Source: Planctomycetaceae bacterium (lineage in GTDB: Bacteria > Planctomycetota > Planctomycetia > Pirellulales > Pirellulaceae). From it: a stretch of DNA of 64,000 nt. Within the stretch, counting starts at the first letter, position 1, and every line of letters starts with the position of its first letter. Of the stretch, positions 1 through 9,986 are shown piece by piece. The position numbers and the translations under genes are program-made. The notes under the pieces were generated by a model. That model did no database searches. It had not been told where the DNA came from and worked only from the letters and a program-made list of their open reading frames with translations. Where the stretch lies: the NCBI GenBank assembly GCA_002709225.1, contig PAQH01000008.1:55919-119918 (forward strand). Direction: 5' to 3'.

Positions 1-862
1 CCTTGCCCGCCGGTCCCACGGCAATGCCTTTGGGACCATTAAACGTCGCGGTCCGGGCCGCACCACCATCCCCGGTGTAACCTTTGGCACCGGTACCCGC
101 GACATGCCTGAGCACTCCACGTCCAAGTTCCATCTGCCAGATGCTGTGTCCTTCACGGAGGGCAATCCACAACATTTTTCCCTTGATAAACAGCGCTCTG
201 GGACCCAATAGTGGCTTGCCACACGCGATCTGGCCATCACGGGGCAGGACACGTTCTCCCGTACCCGCAACGGTATCCACCAGCCCTGTCTGAAGATCGA
301 CTCGACGAATACGGTGATTGCCAATATCGGCGATGTAAAGACCGCCGCGTCCGTCCAATGCGATACTGTGAGGGACATTAAACGTGGCTTGCACCGCGGG
401 GCCCCCATCGCCGGAAAAACCCTTCTTACCCGTCCCCGCCACGGTGGTAATCGTGCCGGTACCCGCTGCCACTTTGCGTACCAGATGGTTCTGCATCTCA
501 ACAAAAAACATGTTCCCGGCGGCATCAAACCGAACCTCGTACGGTTCGTTGAGCTGCGCCGCTTGAGCCGGGCCGCCGTCTCCTGAATAACCCTTACTGC
601 CCGTACCGGCGACCGTTGTCAAACGTCCCGTTGCCAGATCGATCCGTCGTACCCGGTGATGACCTACTTCGGTGACGTAGAGTGCCCCGTCGGGGCCCAT
701 TTCCACTCCGAATGGCTGAGCAACATTGATCTTGCGCGCTTCCCCAGCAGCGCCGTTATCGCTGTCCTGACCCGTACCGGCAACCGTATCGATGGTCCCC
801 GCCGCCACAGTCGCGGCCATCGCCAGCCAGCCGCACAAACAACATCTCAGGACACATTTCAT
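1..862 (-). CDS. NHL-repeat beta-propeller protein, secreted, 3' end outside window
   Basis: The reverse strand is open from an ATG at 862 to the left edge, giving 287 visible residues. The protein begins with a signal peptide (MKCVLRCCLCGWLAMAATVAA, cleavage probably near residue 21). The rest is made of repeats that each carry a VAGTG motif, usually followed by a GYSGDGGPA-like stretch; I count at least five, at intervals of about 45-55 residues. This is the NHL repeat pattern, which folds as a beta-propeller blade. Such secreted propellers are common in planctomycetes and are presumed to bind ligands or act at the cell surface; no enzyme activity can be assigned. The C-terminus lies beyond the left edge, so length and any extra domain are unknown. 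A second ATG at 857 is in another frame. Confidence 0.85.
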   Translation of the reverse strand, partial: MKCVLRCCLCGWLAMAATVAAGTIDTVAGTGQDSDNGAAGEARKINVAQPFGVEMGPDGALYVTEVGHHRVRRIDLATGRLTTVAGTGSKGYSGDGGPAQAAQLNEPYEVRFDAAGNMFFVEMQNHLVRKVAAGTGTITTVAGTGKKGFSGDGGPAVQATFNVPHSIALDGRGGLYIADIGNHRIRRVDLQTGLVDTVAGTGERVLPRDGQIACGKPLLGPRALFIKGKMLWIALREGHSIWQMELGRGVLRHVAGTGAKGYTGDGGAARTATFNGPKGIAVGPAGK

Positions 863-934
863 GAGCTCAATTCTCTCTGTATTGAAGAACATTTGACCCT
901 CCGTGCGCAGGAGCCACTGCTGCGAGTGGCAAGT

Positions 935-2080
935 CTACACCTGGCTCACCCGATCAGCGATCAGTCGATCAAGTTCCTGCCTCAACTGGTCCAGAATCGT
1001 ATCGTAAGGGTAGGCGCCGATCGTCTGCTCCCCCCGTTTAAGGTTGACATATTGGGGGCCACACCAAAGCCCTAAATCAGCGTCGTCAGTCTCGCCAGGG
1101 CCGTTTACTCGGCAGCCCATCACCGCGATTGTGATGGCGTACTTTTGCGCATACTGTGTCATCTCTTTGACACTCTCTGCCAGTTCGATAAACGCCTCAT
1201 TCTCAACACGCGAACAACTCGGACAGGAGATGATGTTCAGGGTCTCCAGGCCGTAGTCGACGACGGAACGGACGCGGCCCGACGCGATGTCACTGAGAAT
1301 CTGTCTCCCTGCCTCAATCTCCTCTACTTTCCGCTCATTGGACACCGTCAGCGACACGCGCAGCGTATCTCCAATACCACGGCTAACCAGTTGCTCCAAC
1401 GCAATACGAGTCTTGATGATGCCGTCCGGTGGCAAACCGGCCTCGGTAACCCCCAAATGAAGCGGAACATCGGGACGATGCTCGGCAAATCGCTGATTGA
1501 CATCAATGACTTTGCGGGGGTCTGAATCTTTTAGGGAAACGCAATATCTTGTAAATCCAAGGTCGTCTAAGAAACGACAATGCTCCCAGGCACTCTCTAA
1601 CATTGGAGTAACCGAATCCTGAGGCTCAAATTCACCTTTCTTGGCCGGATCGACGCTACCGCAATTCACACCGACGCGCATCGCACAGTCATGTTCCCGC
1701 GCGATTGCGGCCAGCCACGCAACCTTTTCGGTCCAGGGCTTGTCGCGCTCATGGTGATACAAGTGGCCCGGGTTATAACGAATCTTGTCGACGCAGGGAC
1801 CCACCGTGTCCGCCAACCGGTAATTCTCTTGCAGGTCGACCGCGAGATTCGCCTTGGTTTGCTTTCGAATTTCAACCAGCGCATCGGCATCGCGTTGGCT
1901 GTCAACGGCCACCCGAACAATATCCGCGCCAGCCGCCTGTAACGCATTGATCTGCTGGACTGTAGCATCAATGTCCTGGGTCGCCGTGGCGGTCATGCTC
2001 TGTACAGCCAGTGGATGCTGGCCACCAATCACAATCGAGCCAATCGTAACTTCACGGGTTGGGTTGCGTTCGATTTCCAT
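935..2080 (-). CDS. ispG: 4-hydroxy-3-methylbut-2-en-1-yl diphosphate synthase (flavodoxin/ferredoxin)
   Basis: 381 residues, the usual size of the short bacterial form. IspG is the [4Fe-4S] enzyme of the MEP isoprenoid pathway that converts methylerythritol cyclodiphosphate to HMBPP in the cytoplasm. The N-terminal TIM barrel starts with [13 protein letters not shown] and VQSMT. The cluster ligands are visible as SCPSC (Cys286, Cys289) and GCRVNGPGE (Cys323, Glu330). The ATG at 2080 begins [11 protein letters not shown], a normal family start. It stands alone, convergent with nothing, about 70 bp from the NHL gene and 70 bp from the GH88 gene. The next pathway enzyme, IspH, is encoded near 9 kb on the other strand, so the two are not one operon. 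Confidence 0.97.
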   Translation of the reverse strand: MEIERNPTREVTIGSIVIGGQHPLAVQSMTATATQDIDATVQQINALQAAGADIVRVAVDSQRDADALVEIRKQTKANLAVDLQENYRLADTVGPCVDKIRYNPGHLYHHERDKPWTEKVAWLAAIAREHDCAMRVGVNCGSVDPAKKGEFEPQDSVTPMLESAWEHCRFLDDLGFTRYCVSLKDSDPRKVIDVNQRFAEHRPDVPLHLGVTEAGLPPDGIIKTRIALEQLVSRGIGDTLRVSLTVSNERKVEEIEAGRQILSDIASGRVRSVVDYGLETLNIISCPSCSRVENEAFIELAESVKEMTQYAQKYAITIAVMGCRVNGPGETDDADLGLWCGPQYVNLKRGEQTIGAYPYDTILDQLRQELDRLIADRVSQV

Positions 2081-2152
2081 AGACTCGCACCAATCGGTCC
2101 AAAACGGTGTTCATGGTCGGCTTTGTTGATCAGCAAACTATCGTATTTGCCC

Positions 2153-3268
2153 TCAATCCGCCAACGCCTTCGTCAACGCCTCAACCAGGAAGAATTCACC
2201 CCACATGACCGATTCATCGACACCCAATTCCTTGCGGGTATGGTAGACACCATGCTTGAGAATCCCCTCCCAACCAGCGGTTTCATTCGCCAAATACTCC
2301 GGGGCAACCAAGGCGTCAAGCATCTGCAAGGCTGTCTCTCGGTAAACACCTGCGCGCTCCGCAGACTCGGTTTGGCTCGACAAATCCAGTAGCCCACTGG
2401 CCGCGATGGCGCCGGCCGACGACTCTCTCTGCGCTCCCTGTGGAGGTGGCTGGGACAGGTCTGCAGCAAAGTCCCAGTAAGGAACCTTGTCGTCTGGCAA
2501 ATGGGCTACCCAATAGTCCGCATTCCGTTCGGCGACCGTACGAAACTCAACCTGGTTCGTCAAAGCAAAGCACTGACTATAGCCGTACAGCGACCAGCCC
2601 AGGCCGCGTGCCCAGCAACTCTGGCCATGCAATCCCTGGTGGGTTGACTGCTTCTGGAACTCTCCTGTTTCCACATCGAAGAGTCCTTCATGCGCGGTCG
2701 AACCATCTTCTCGTACCAATCGGTCGCGAGTCGTACGGCAATGGGCAGTCGCAATACGCCCTAATTGCTGGTCCAGCGTTTCATTCGCCGCGTAAAAAAT
2801 AAGCGGCACGTTCATCATGATGTCAATAAACAGCGATTCGGGACCAATGAAACTACACAGGTACCGCCCTTGATGACGAAACCGCTTGGCCAATGTTTCC
2901 CCTGCCTGAACCACAACATCGTTGTAACTCCGATCCCGGGTCAGTCGGTACCAAGGCAAATAGGTGTTCAAGAAAATGAAACCCAAGTCGTGAACATTCT
3001 CATCGTGTTTGCGATGTTCAAGCAACTGGGAATAATGTTCGGCTCGGCGCCGCCAGTCAGGATCGCCAGTGCGCTGGTGAAACTGCCACATCATGCCCGC
3101 CAAGAACCCACCAGTCCAATCGGTCCACAACTCGCCGTCGTGCCGCCACTTCCCACCAACACTGTAGATGGGAAAGTAATCCGGATGTTGTTCGACGAGG
3201 CGAGCCACCTGCTGTTCGGCAAATTCAAGTGCGCGCGTGTAACGTACTCGACGCTGTTCATCAGTCAT
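2153..3268 (-). CDS. Glycoside hydrolase family 88 (unsaturated glucuronyl hydrolase-like)
   Basis: 371 residues, typical of GH88. These enzymes remove the 4,5-unsaturated uronic acid left on oligosaccharides by polysaccharide lyases, by hydrating the double bond. The fold is an (alpha/alpha)6 barrel. Visible family features are WTGGFLAGMMW (about residues 51-61), HDLGF with Asp94, and the SLFIDIMMNVP segment with Asp149; the two Asp residues match the spacing of the catalytic pair in characterised unsaturated glucuronyl hydrolases. No signal peptide is evident, so it is probably cytoplasmic and acts on imported oligosaccharides. No lyase or transporter is adjacent. Exact substrate (pectin, ulvan, glycosaminoglycan) cannot be told. 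The start ATG at 3268 gives MTDEQRRVRYTRALEFAEQQ. Confidence 0.88.
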   Translation of the reverse strand: MTDEQRRVRYTRALEFAEQQVARLVEQHPDYFPIYSVGGKWRHDGELWTDWTGGFLAGMMWQFHQRTGDPDWRRRAEHYSQLLEHRKHDENVHDLGFIFLNTYLPWYRLTRDRSYNDVVVQAGETLAKRFRHQGRYLCSFIGPESLFIDIMMNVPLIFYAANETLDQQLGRIATAHCRTTRDRLVREDGSTAHEGLFDVETGEFQKQSTHQGLHGQSCWARGLGWSLYGYSQCFALTNQVEFRTVAERNADYWVAHLPDDKVPYWDFAADLSQPPPQGAQRESSAGAIAASGLLDLSSQTESAERAGVYRETALQMLDALVAPEYLANETAGWEGILKHGVYHTRKELGVDESVMWGEFFLVEALTKALAD

Positions 3269-3466
3269 TTTCTGCTCTCACCCAACGGTTGCCCTCAGGC
3301 ATCCTGTTTTTTTTCGTTTGACCAAGAATCCTAATAGGGGCGCCCGTCATGGACAACCATCCTGACCAGAGTCCCTATGACTCGGAACCACAAGGCAACA
3401 TCCTGTTCCGCCTGTTAGTTCACTCTCCCAGCTCTCTCTAACCGGGTCCCGGTAAGGTCCCAATCA

Positions 3467-4438
3467 TCACCTTCTAAAAGCGAGTTCTACAAACACTGGG
3501 AGGTGATCCGACCCGATATCATTCCCTACTTTTCGGTTCAAAACAGCGACTCGTGATGACACCAGACAATGGTCTATTGGAATTCCAAATAATGGGTTAC
3601 CACTGGGCCAACTCGGTTGCACACCCCAACCCTGCCTACTATCCAGCAAACGAGTCCTGGACAGCAGATCCGCAAAGGCAGGACTCCAGGACGTCGTATT
3701 CAAGTCCCCCACTATGACCACCGGATCTGTCTCACGCTGAACCAGATCTGCCAGGCAACGCAACTGATGATTTCGTGACACGACGCGTTGGGAAGAAATC
3801 GGAGACGCCGTATGCACCACGAACAAAGTCCATTTGCTGTCGGCATGGCGGGTCCGCACGCGCAAACAATAGTCCGCAGCGTCGCCCAACGGGATCGCAC
3901 GTGCCTCGGACCACGGATAGCGGCTAAACAACGCCATCCCAAAGCCGCCAGGCCGTGGCACAGATAACGAAAACGGATATCTCATTTCCAGCGGCCGTAA
4001 CGTCTTGCCCCAAGAAGGAGTGATCTCCAACAACGCCAACCAATCCGGATCGGTGCGGCGCACGTAATCCAAGAGGCGGCCCCTTCGCTGATTGGAAAAC
4101 TGCACGTTTGCCGCCACAGCGGTAAACGAACCTCCTCGATGATGTACTGTCGGGGGAACGCGGTACAAAGGCAGCACGACCATCAGGTTAACGGATGCCA
4201 GCAGTACTGCGTGTACGGCTTGCTTCCATTTACCGGCCAGCCAAAACAGTGTACCGCAGATGACTAACACCACGAGATACTGAACACGAAAATGGCCCAG
4301 GGTCTCCAAATACCAATGCCAGCTGGCTCCAAACGCCAACAATGTCAGCAAGGCAACCGTGTGACTGATTCCGATCGGCACAAACCAACCACTTACTGGG
4401 ACTCTACCCACGGTGGCATTCTGTCTGTTTACGGGCAC
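3467..4438 (-). CDS. Membrane-anchored endonuclease/exonuclease/phosphatase-fold protein
   Basis: I chose a GTG start at 4438 because AGGAG lies nine bases upstream; a longer TTG-start version reaches 4483. The product is about 323 residues. The first 100 residues hold about three hydrophobic helices (around IGISHTVALLTLLAFGASW, YLVVLVICGTLFWLAG and AVHAVLLASVNLMVVLPLY). The C-terminal part is an EEP-fold hydrolase with the metal and catalytic motifs: VAANVQF, LEITPSW (Glu), VVHTAS (His), GDLNTTSWS (Asp, Asn) and GSDHLPV (Asp-His). The family cleaves phosphodiester bonds in DNA, lipids or inositol phosphates. The catalytic domain would face the periplasm if helices are arranged as usual in the related YafD-type proteins, which is inference. 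Substrate unknown. Confidence 0.82.
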   Translation of the reverse strand: MPVNRQNATVGRVPVSGWFVPIGISHTVALLTLLAFGASWHWYLETLGHFRVQYLVVLVICGTLFWLAGKWKQAVHAVLLASVNLMVVLPLYRVPPTVHHRGGSFTAVAANVQFSNQRRGRLLDYVRRTDPDWLALLEITPSWGKTLRPLEMRYPFSLSVPRPGGFGMALFSRYPWSEARAIPLGDAADYCLRVRTRHADSKWTLFVVHTASPISSQRVVSRNHQLRCLADLVQRETDPVVIVGDLNTTSWSPAFADLLSRTRLLDSRQGWGVQPSWPSGNPLFGIPIDHCLVSSRVAVLNRKVGNDIGSDHLPVFVELAFRR

Positions 4439-4633
4439 GAATGCACACTCCTGCAAGCTGCCGTGCGAACCCCTCGCTGTCAAACGGCACAGTACCCATC
4501 ATAATAGAAATTACTTCGAGTAATCTGGTTGCACTTGAGACCGGTAGTGATCTGACGGTAGTACGCTCAGTCAAACCGTGGCTCACACTGTTGTCTTCCT
4601 ACTGGCCTTCTCTTGCTGGTCTGCTGAACCACC

Positions 4634-6055
4634 ATGGTGAATCCAATGAACCAACCCACCAACTTGTATCAACTCCGCGAGACCGGCTGGAAAAGCAAAA
4701 CCGTCAAACGCGAAATCCACGACAACTTCGTTGCCGCCTTAGAACGAGGCGATAATATCTATCCTGGCATCGTCGGCTATGAAAACACGGTTCTTCCTGA
4801 AATTAACTTGGCCCTGCTCGCTCAACACGACATGTTGTTTCTGGGAGAAAAGGGACAGGCCAAGAGCCGCTTGATGCGTTCGCTGGTTCATTTGCTTGAC
4901 GACGCGATCCCGTACCTGGACGTCCCGCAAATTCCGCTCCATGATGATCCTTTGGATCCTATCACGACCGCGGGTAAACGCTACGTTGCGGAGCATGACG
5001 AGGCTACAGTTCCGATCGCCTGGTGGAACCGCGAAGATCGCTATACCGAACGCCTGGCACCGGGCACCAAGTTCGCTGACATCATCGGTGAAATCGATCC
5101 TGCGATGCTGGCAAGTGGTACCAGCATGTCGGCAGAAGAATCACTGCATTTCGGCCTCATCCCTCGTATGCACCGTGGCATATTCGCAATGAATGAACTG
5201 CCCGAACTGGACGAACTTGTACAGGTCGGTATGTTCAATATTCTGGAAGAACGCGATGTGCAAATCCGCGGTTTTCCTGTCCGCTTTGACATCGACGTGC
5301 TGATCCTGTTTTCGGCCAACCCTGCCACCTACAACCGTAGTGGGAAAGTCATTCCGCAACTAAAAGACCGTATTGGTTCACTCATTCAAACCCATTATCC
5401 GCGAAGTCGGGAATTGGGAATCGAAATACTGGAACAAGAAGCCGGGGGCGAGGCGCAGGGACCTTACCCAGTCGCAGTTCCATATTTCATGCGAGAAATT
5501 ATCGAACAAATTACGATCCAGGCCCGTCAGTCCAAGTTCATTGATCAACAGTCCGGTGTAAGCGCCAGATTCAGTCTGGCAAACTACCGTACGATGATCG
5601 CCAGTGCCCGCCAGCGTGCCATCGCTCTCGGAGAACGCCCCGCGGTACCCCGCATTAGCGACCTGGGTCACCTCTACTCTTCCTCGCTTGGAAAGCTAGA
5701 ACTCGATCTGATGGGCAGCCACCAGATGTCGGAACGGCAGGTACTCGACGCGGTACTCTCCGAAGCCATCGGCATCGTGTTTCAAGAGTATGTCGACAAA
5801 CATGGCCTGGAAGCGATCGGAGAAATTTTCGGCAAAGGGGTCAAGGTCGAAGTGGGCGACGCGCTACCATCATCTCAATATGCCGACCGACTGAAACGGG
5901 TTCCACCTGTTTGGGATAAGGCTTTTGAAGTCAACGCCTCTACAGACGACGCGATGCGCGCTTCCTGCGTGGAATTCGTGCTGGCCGGGCTGCATTCACT
6001 CGACCAGGTATCACGAGCCCAAGCGCACGGGCAGGTAACGTACACAGTCCGCTAG
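4634..6055 (+). CDS. MoxR/ChlI-like AAA+ ATPase
   Basis: 473 residues, with an alternative start at 4646 (MNQPTNLYQ). It is a AAA+ ATPase of the magnesium chelatase ChlI-like branch. Walker A is GEKGQAKSR (residues 71-79). The usual Walker B is replaced by [11 protein letters not shown], with Asn before Glu; from memory this is normal in this branch rather than a mutation. Further AAA features are [20 protein letters not shown] (sensor 1 and the arginine region). Such ATPases normally work with a von Willebrand factor A protein encoded next door to remodel or insert metals into client proteins. No VWA gene is seen here: the next gene at 6099 is a lipoprotein. The client is therefore unknown. 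Confidence 0.85.
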   Translation: MVNPMNQPTNLYQLRETGWKSKTVKREIHDNFVAALERGDNIYPGIVGYENTVLPEINLALLAQHDMLFLGEKGQAKSRLMRSLVHLLDDAIPYLDVPQIPLHDDPLDPITTAGKRYVAEHDEATVPIAWWNREDRYTERLAPGTKFADIIGEIDPAMLASGTSMSAEESLHFGLIPRMHRGIFAMNELPELDELVQVGMFNILEERDVQIRGFPVRFDIDVLILFSANPATYNRSGKVIPQLKDRIGSLIQTHYPRSRELGIEILEQEAGGEAQGPYPVAVPYFMREIIEQITIQARQSKFIDQQSGVSARFSLANYRTMIASARQRAIALGERPAVPRISDLGHLYSSSLGKLELDLMGSHQMSERQVLDAVLSEAIGIVFQEYVDKHGLEAIGEIFGKGVKVEVGDALPSSQYADRLKRVPPVWDKAFEVNASTDDAMRASCVEFVLAGLHSLDQVSRAQAHGQVTYTVR

Positions 6056-6098
6056 GAACGCAAGCGGTTGCCAACTCGCGCAGCCGTAGAGGCGATCA

Positions 6099-7352
6099 AT
6101 GCCAGCAGTACCCATTTCCAAACGAATTGGCGCACAAACCACGAAGCTCACGACTGCGCAGCAGGCCCTGAACCTGACCATGCTGCTCACAGTAATCGGA
6201 TGTGAGGTGGAAAACAACGTCCCAACCGATCCGCCTGAAGCCACCAGGCAAGAATCCGCAGGAGTCCCACAAACGCGGATAACCCGTGACCTGCTCGACG
6301 AATCACTCGCACTGGGACGACGATTTCTGTTAGCAAGGCAGACGCCACACGGCGACTTTCGCTATCAGGTCAATTTTCTGGATCGGGAAGAATCACTAGA
6401 CCCGGCACAAGTTCGCAAAGCGGGAGCGCTCTGGGGTGTCGCTCTGATTCACCACGATCAGCCTGCGCGCCAGACTAGAGAGTCTCTGCTCAAAGGATTC
6501 GCGTTTTATCGTAGCTGCTCTCACCCCTCCGAAGGTGGCGGACAGTTCATCGCCCATCCAGGCGCGCTCCACGGAAAAACTGGGACAATGGCGCTTGTTT
6601 CACTAGCGCTAATCGAGTTTCTGCGTACCGAACAGGTCCCCGAGTGTCGGCAACAGTTGGACAACTATCTCGCGTTCCTGCTTACACTGCGCACCGACAC
6701 AGGCCAGTTCAGAAAAGATTACGAACTCGATACGGGTTTTTCGTTCTCTGAACCGATGCCCTACTTTGACGGAGAGTCACTCCTGGCAATAACCAAGGCC
6801 GCGCGGTACCTGCAGCGCCACGATCTGCGAACTACCGCGATTAAGTCTGCGCACAGGATGTTTGGAATGTATGGAAAGCGCGCACGAGAAGCCGAAAACG
6901 ACAGTCCTTTGACCAAGGCTTTCTACCAATGGGGATCAATGGCGTTCTTTGAACTCTATGCGAGCGGCTGGGAAAACACTGAGATATTTGCATCCCACAC
7001 GATCGACCTGGCTCACTGGATGATTGACGTTCACCGGACCGAAGAACGCAAGCTCAACACAGGCTATGCATTGGAAGGCATCAGCTGTGCGTACGAGTTA
7101 GCCCGGCTGACACAACAGACCGCAGCGCAACAGAAATTTGCCGCGGTCATCGAGCGACAACTCTACAAACTCATCGGTTGGCAATTGACCAGCCCGATCC
7201 CGTGTGCCTATCTGCAAACGCACTCGGCGGCCGTCGCACCGTTCGCTGGGGGCGTCATGAACGCATGTGACGATCCAGAGCTCCGTATTGACGTCACACA
7301 ACATCAGATGCACGCCGTAATCCTCGCGCGGCGTTTCCTGTGGCCGCGCTAA
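6099..7352 (+). CDS. Hypothetical lipoprotein, alpha/alpha-toroid-like
   Basis: 417 residues from the ATG at 6099. The N-terminus holds positive residues, then a hydrophobic run ending in VIGC (Cys35), a plausible lipobox, so the protein may be lipid-anchored. The remainder is rich in helices with repeated patterns such as RKAGALWGVALI, HGKTGTMALVSLALIEFL and YFDGESLLAITKAARYL, spaced like the helical hairpins of six-hairpin glycosidase, terpenoid cyclase or lantibiotic cyclase toroids. This fold guess rests on periodicity and motif style only. I do not recognise catalytic residues with certainty and assign no reaction. It follows the MoxR-like gene by 43 bp on the same strand and could be co-transcribed with it. 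Confidence 0.7.
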   Translation: MPAVPISKRIGAQTTKLTTAQQALNLTMLLTVIGCEVENNVPTDPPEATRQESAGVPQTRITRDLLDESLALGRRFLLARQTPHGDFRYQVNFLDREESLDPAQVRKAGALWGVALIHHDQPARQTRESLLKGFAFYRSCSHPSEGGGQFIAHPGALHGKTGTMALVSLALIEFLRTEQVPECRQQLDNYLAFLLTLRTDTGQFRKDYELDTGFSFSEPMPYFDGESLLAITKAARYLQRHDLRTTAIKSAHRMFGMYGKRAREAENDSPLTKAFYQWGSMAFFELYASGWENTEIFASHTIDLAHWMIDVHRTEERKLNTGYALEGISCAYELARLTQQTAAQQKFAAVIERQLYKLIGWQLTSPIPCAYLQTHSAAVAPFAGGVMNACDDPELRIDVTQHQMHAVILARRFLWPR

Positions 7353-7408
7353 AACGGCATACACGAACCTCAATACCCACCTGCATGCCGCGGGACCGCA
7401 GCGTGAAC

Positions 7409-8752
7409 TTACACAAGTTCTTTGATGATGTGGCCACCGTTGACCAGAGGTACGGGTCGCCCTAGCGGGGTATTGTAAATTTTGCGGCTATCAATACCCA
7501 TCAAGTACAGCACCGTCCGCAGCAAATCCTGAATCCCAATCGGAGTCGTTGTTGGTGACGCAGCCTGTTTATCGGTAGCGCCGATGACACCGGGCTTTGT
7601 GCCCCCTCCCGCGACCAGCACACTCTGCGCTTGTGACCAGTGATCGCGCCCCGCGTTATTATTAATACGTGGCGTGCGCCCCATCTCACCCATCATGATC
7701 ACGAGCGTGTCATCGAGCAGACCATGTTCCTCCAACTCGGTGACTAGCGCGGCAAAAGCCTTGTCGGCATGCGGTGCCAAGGCGCTGTCGAGACTGGTGA
7801 AATTGTCCACGTGTGTGTCCCAACTGCCGTGCTCAATGCCGACAAAACGGCAGCCCGATGCCACCAGGCGGCGCGCCAGCAGAGAACATTGACCAAGCGA
7901 CGTAAGGCCGTAACGTTCGCGAACTTCGGGTTTCTCCGAGTTGATATCAAAAGCACTACGCGCAGCAGGTGAAGTAATCAGGGAAAACGCTTTCTCGTAA
8001 TACGTCGCCATCGCCGCGGCGCGACCGGTTGTCTCGGCCTGCGCACCCAGTTTCTCTGCCTCTTCAAGCAGCATGCGCCGGAGCTCAAATCGACGCCGGC
8101 CAACGTCTTGCGACAACATCAGATCACGAACCTGGAAATCAGGCTGTACCGGATCGGTCTCAACGACAAACGGCGAGTACAGCGGGCCGTAAAACCCGGG
8201 ACCACCTGGACCCAGTGGGTTGGGCACATTGACGTATGGCGGAACCGGGCCAGCCGGGCCAAGTTCACGTGCGATCATCGAGCCAATGGAAGGGTACAAC
8301 TCGTTGTACGGCATCCCCGTCTGTTGTCCATCACCAAAATTGGGCGGATACCCGGTCATCACCCAATGATTGCCAGTCGCGTGGCCATTGTCCCGGTGGC
8401 TATGGCTGCGAATGATCGTATATTTGTCAGCGATGCGTGCGCAGTGCGGCATCAGTTCCCCGATCTGCAACCCAGCGACATTTGTTGAAATCGGTTTGTA
8501 AGGCCCACGAATCTCACGAGGCGCGTCCGGCTTCAGATCCCACATATCGATGTGACTGGGCCCACCCTCCAGGTACAACATAATGCAGGATTTGGCTTTG
8601 ACCGGTTTGTCGTTGGCTGCCTCTGCCTCCCATTTCAGCAGTTGCGGAATGGTCAACCCCGACAGCATTCCAGTTCCGCCGATTCGTAGCGCTCGACGAC
8701 GGGTCATCCCGTCACAGAAAGTGCCCTTTGCCAGACCCAAGTCAACCTTCAT
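7409..8752 (-). CDS. DUF1501 domain protein (sulfatase-like fold), Tat-exported
   Basis: 447 residues. The N-terminus has a Tat-like signal (TRRRALRIGGTGMLSGL). The body matches DUF1501, a planctomycete-expanded family related to alkaline phosphatase/sulfatase folds: MLYLEGGPSHIDMWDLKP at the start of the domain, then HSHRDNGHATGNHW, a middle HGSWDTH segment, and EMGRTPRINN plus GRDHW near the C-terminus. GGAGAATGACAG precedes the ATG at 8752, supporting that start. DUF1501 genes usually follow a DUF1549/DUF1553 partner; this one has no such partner beside it, unlike the copy at 18850. Biochemical function of the family is not established. The stop lies 57 bp from the converging gene ending at 7352. 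Confidence 0.9.
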   Translation of the reverse strand: MKVDLGLAKGTFCDGMTRRRALRIGGTGMLSGLTIPQLLKWEAEAANDKPVKAKSCIMLYLEGGPSHIDMWDLKPDAPREIRGPYKPISTNVAGLQIGELMPHCARIADKYTIIRSHSHRDNGHATGNHWVMTGYPPNFGDGQQTGMPYNELYPSIGSMIARELGPAGPVPPYVNVPNPLGPGGPGFYGPLYSPFVVETDPVQPDFQVRDLMLSQDVGRRRFELRRMLLEEAEKLGAQAETTGRAAAMATYYEKAFSLITSPAARSAFDINSEKPEVRERYGLTSLGQCSLLARRLVASGCRFVGIEHGSWDTHVDNFTSLDSALAPHADKAFAALVTELEEHGLLDDTLVIMMGEMGRTPRINNNAGRDHWSQAQSVLVAGGGTKPGVIGATDKQAASPTTTPIGIQDLLRTVLYLMGIDSRKIYNTPLGRPVPLVNGGHIIKELV

Positions 8753-8988
8753 CTGTCATTCTCCGGGTTGTTGACACCAACCAACACATCGGCTCTTTCA
8801 ATATCCATGCAGTGGGAACTGATTATCGGCCCCTATTCAACCCAACGCAAGCCAGAACCGGCTCGCAAAACCCCGCCGCATTTCCTAGTCTTTATCGACT
8901 GCCTTGGTTCGCCAACCTGAACCCGATCGGGCTGACACCGACAGGATTGGGGTGGTAACATCTGTGTGGTAGAGGAGGTTGATCTAAA

Positions 8989-9924
8989 ATGCACATCATA
9001 TTGGCAGCACCCCGCGGGTTTTGTGCCGGGGTGAACATGGCGATTGAAAGCCTAGAGATGACGTTGGACACGGTCGGTCCACCGGTCTACGTCTACCATG
9101 AGATTGTCCATAATCAGCACGTTGTGCAACGTTTTTGCAAGAAAGGGGCGATCTTCGTCAATGAGTTACACGAAGTTCCTCCCCAGGCCACATTATTGTA
9201 CTCGGCGCACGGAGTCGCTCCTGAAATCCGCCAGTTGGCGAAAGAACGTCAACTGCGAACGATCGATGCCACTTGCCCGCTGGTCACCAAGGTCCATCTG
9301 GAGGCAATTCGCTACGCTCGTGAAGGCTATACCATTTTACTGATCGGTCACAAAGGGCACGACGAAGTAACGGGAACGCTCGGCGAAGCCCCTGAGGCGA
9401 TGCAATTAGTCGAGTCCCCTGAAGATGTGGCAAAACTCGATCTACCTGACGACGCAAAAGTCGCCTATCTGACACAGACAACACTGTCCGTCGACGACGC
9501 CAAACGCATTATCGAAGCATTGCGGATGCGTTTTCCGCAAATTACCGCGCCCCCCAAGGAAGACATTTGCTACGCGACGCAAAACCGTCAAGAGGCAGTT
9601 CATTCCCTCTCGGTCGAAGCAGACGTCGTCCTTGTGCTGGGCAGCCAGAATAGCTCAAACAGTCAGCGATTGAAGGAACTAGCGGAGGAAAAGGGGATTC
9701 AGGCGCACTTGATCGATGAGGCAGCGGACATGGAAGACACCTGGTTCTCCAACGAACATACGGTTGTCATCACTGCCGGCGCCAGTGCCCCCGAATCGGT
9801 GGTCCAGGAGTGCGTGACGCACCTTCAAGAGCGGTATCATGCCACTCTGGAAGAACGCGTCATTCGCGACGAAAACGTCTTTTTCCCTCTGCCCAAAGAA
9901 CTACGAGTGCTTGGTTCCAGTTAG
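8989..9924 (+). CDS. ispH: 4-hydroxy-3-methylbut-2-enyl diphosphate reductase
   Basis: 311 residues, normal length. IspH is the last MEP-pathway enzyme, a [4Fe-4S] reductase that turns HMBPP into IPP and DMAPP. All three cluster cysteines are visible in their motifs: PRGFCAGV near the N-terminus, DATCPLVTKVH in the middle and ICYATQNRQEAV in the C-terminal third. The substrate-binding stretches YHEIVHN and SAHGVAP and the GSQNSSNSQRL motif are also present. A strong AGAGGAGG lies about ten bases before the ATG at 8989. It is monocistronic here: the neighbours on both sides are on the opposite strand. Confidence 0.97.
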   Translation: MHIILAAPRGFCAGVNMAIESLEMTLDTVGPPVYVYHEIVHNQHVVQRFCKKGAIFVNELHEVPPQATLLYSAHGVAPEIRQLAKERQLRTIDATCPLVTKVHLEAIRYAREGYTILLIGHKGHDEVTGTLGEAPEAMQLVESPEDVAKLDLPDDAKVAYLTQTTLSVDDAKRIIEALRMRFPQITAPPKEDICYATQNRQEAVHSLSVEADVVLVLGSQNSSNSQRLKELAEEKGIQAHLIDEAADMEDTWFSNEHTVVITAGASAPESVVQECVTHLQERYHATLEERVIRDENVFFPLPKELRVLGSS

Positions 9925-9986
9925 GCTCACAACCAGTTGCCGCCCAGCCGTTGCCGGCGGCCCTCACCAATGCCGCTCGGCAACCT

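Noticed and set aside
4634-6055. Asn in the Walker B region of the MoxR-like ATPase as a mutation
   Set aside because: The NELP pattern is, as far as I recall, normal for this branch, so it is not evidence of a dead ATPase.
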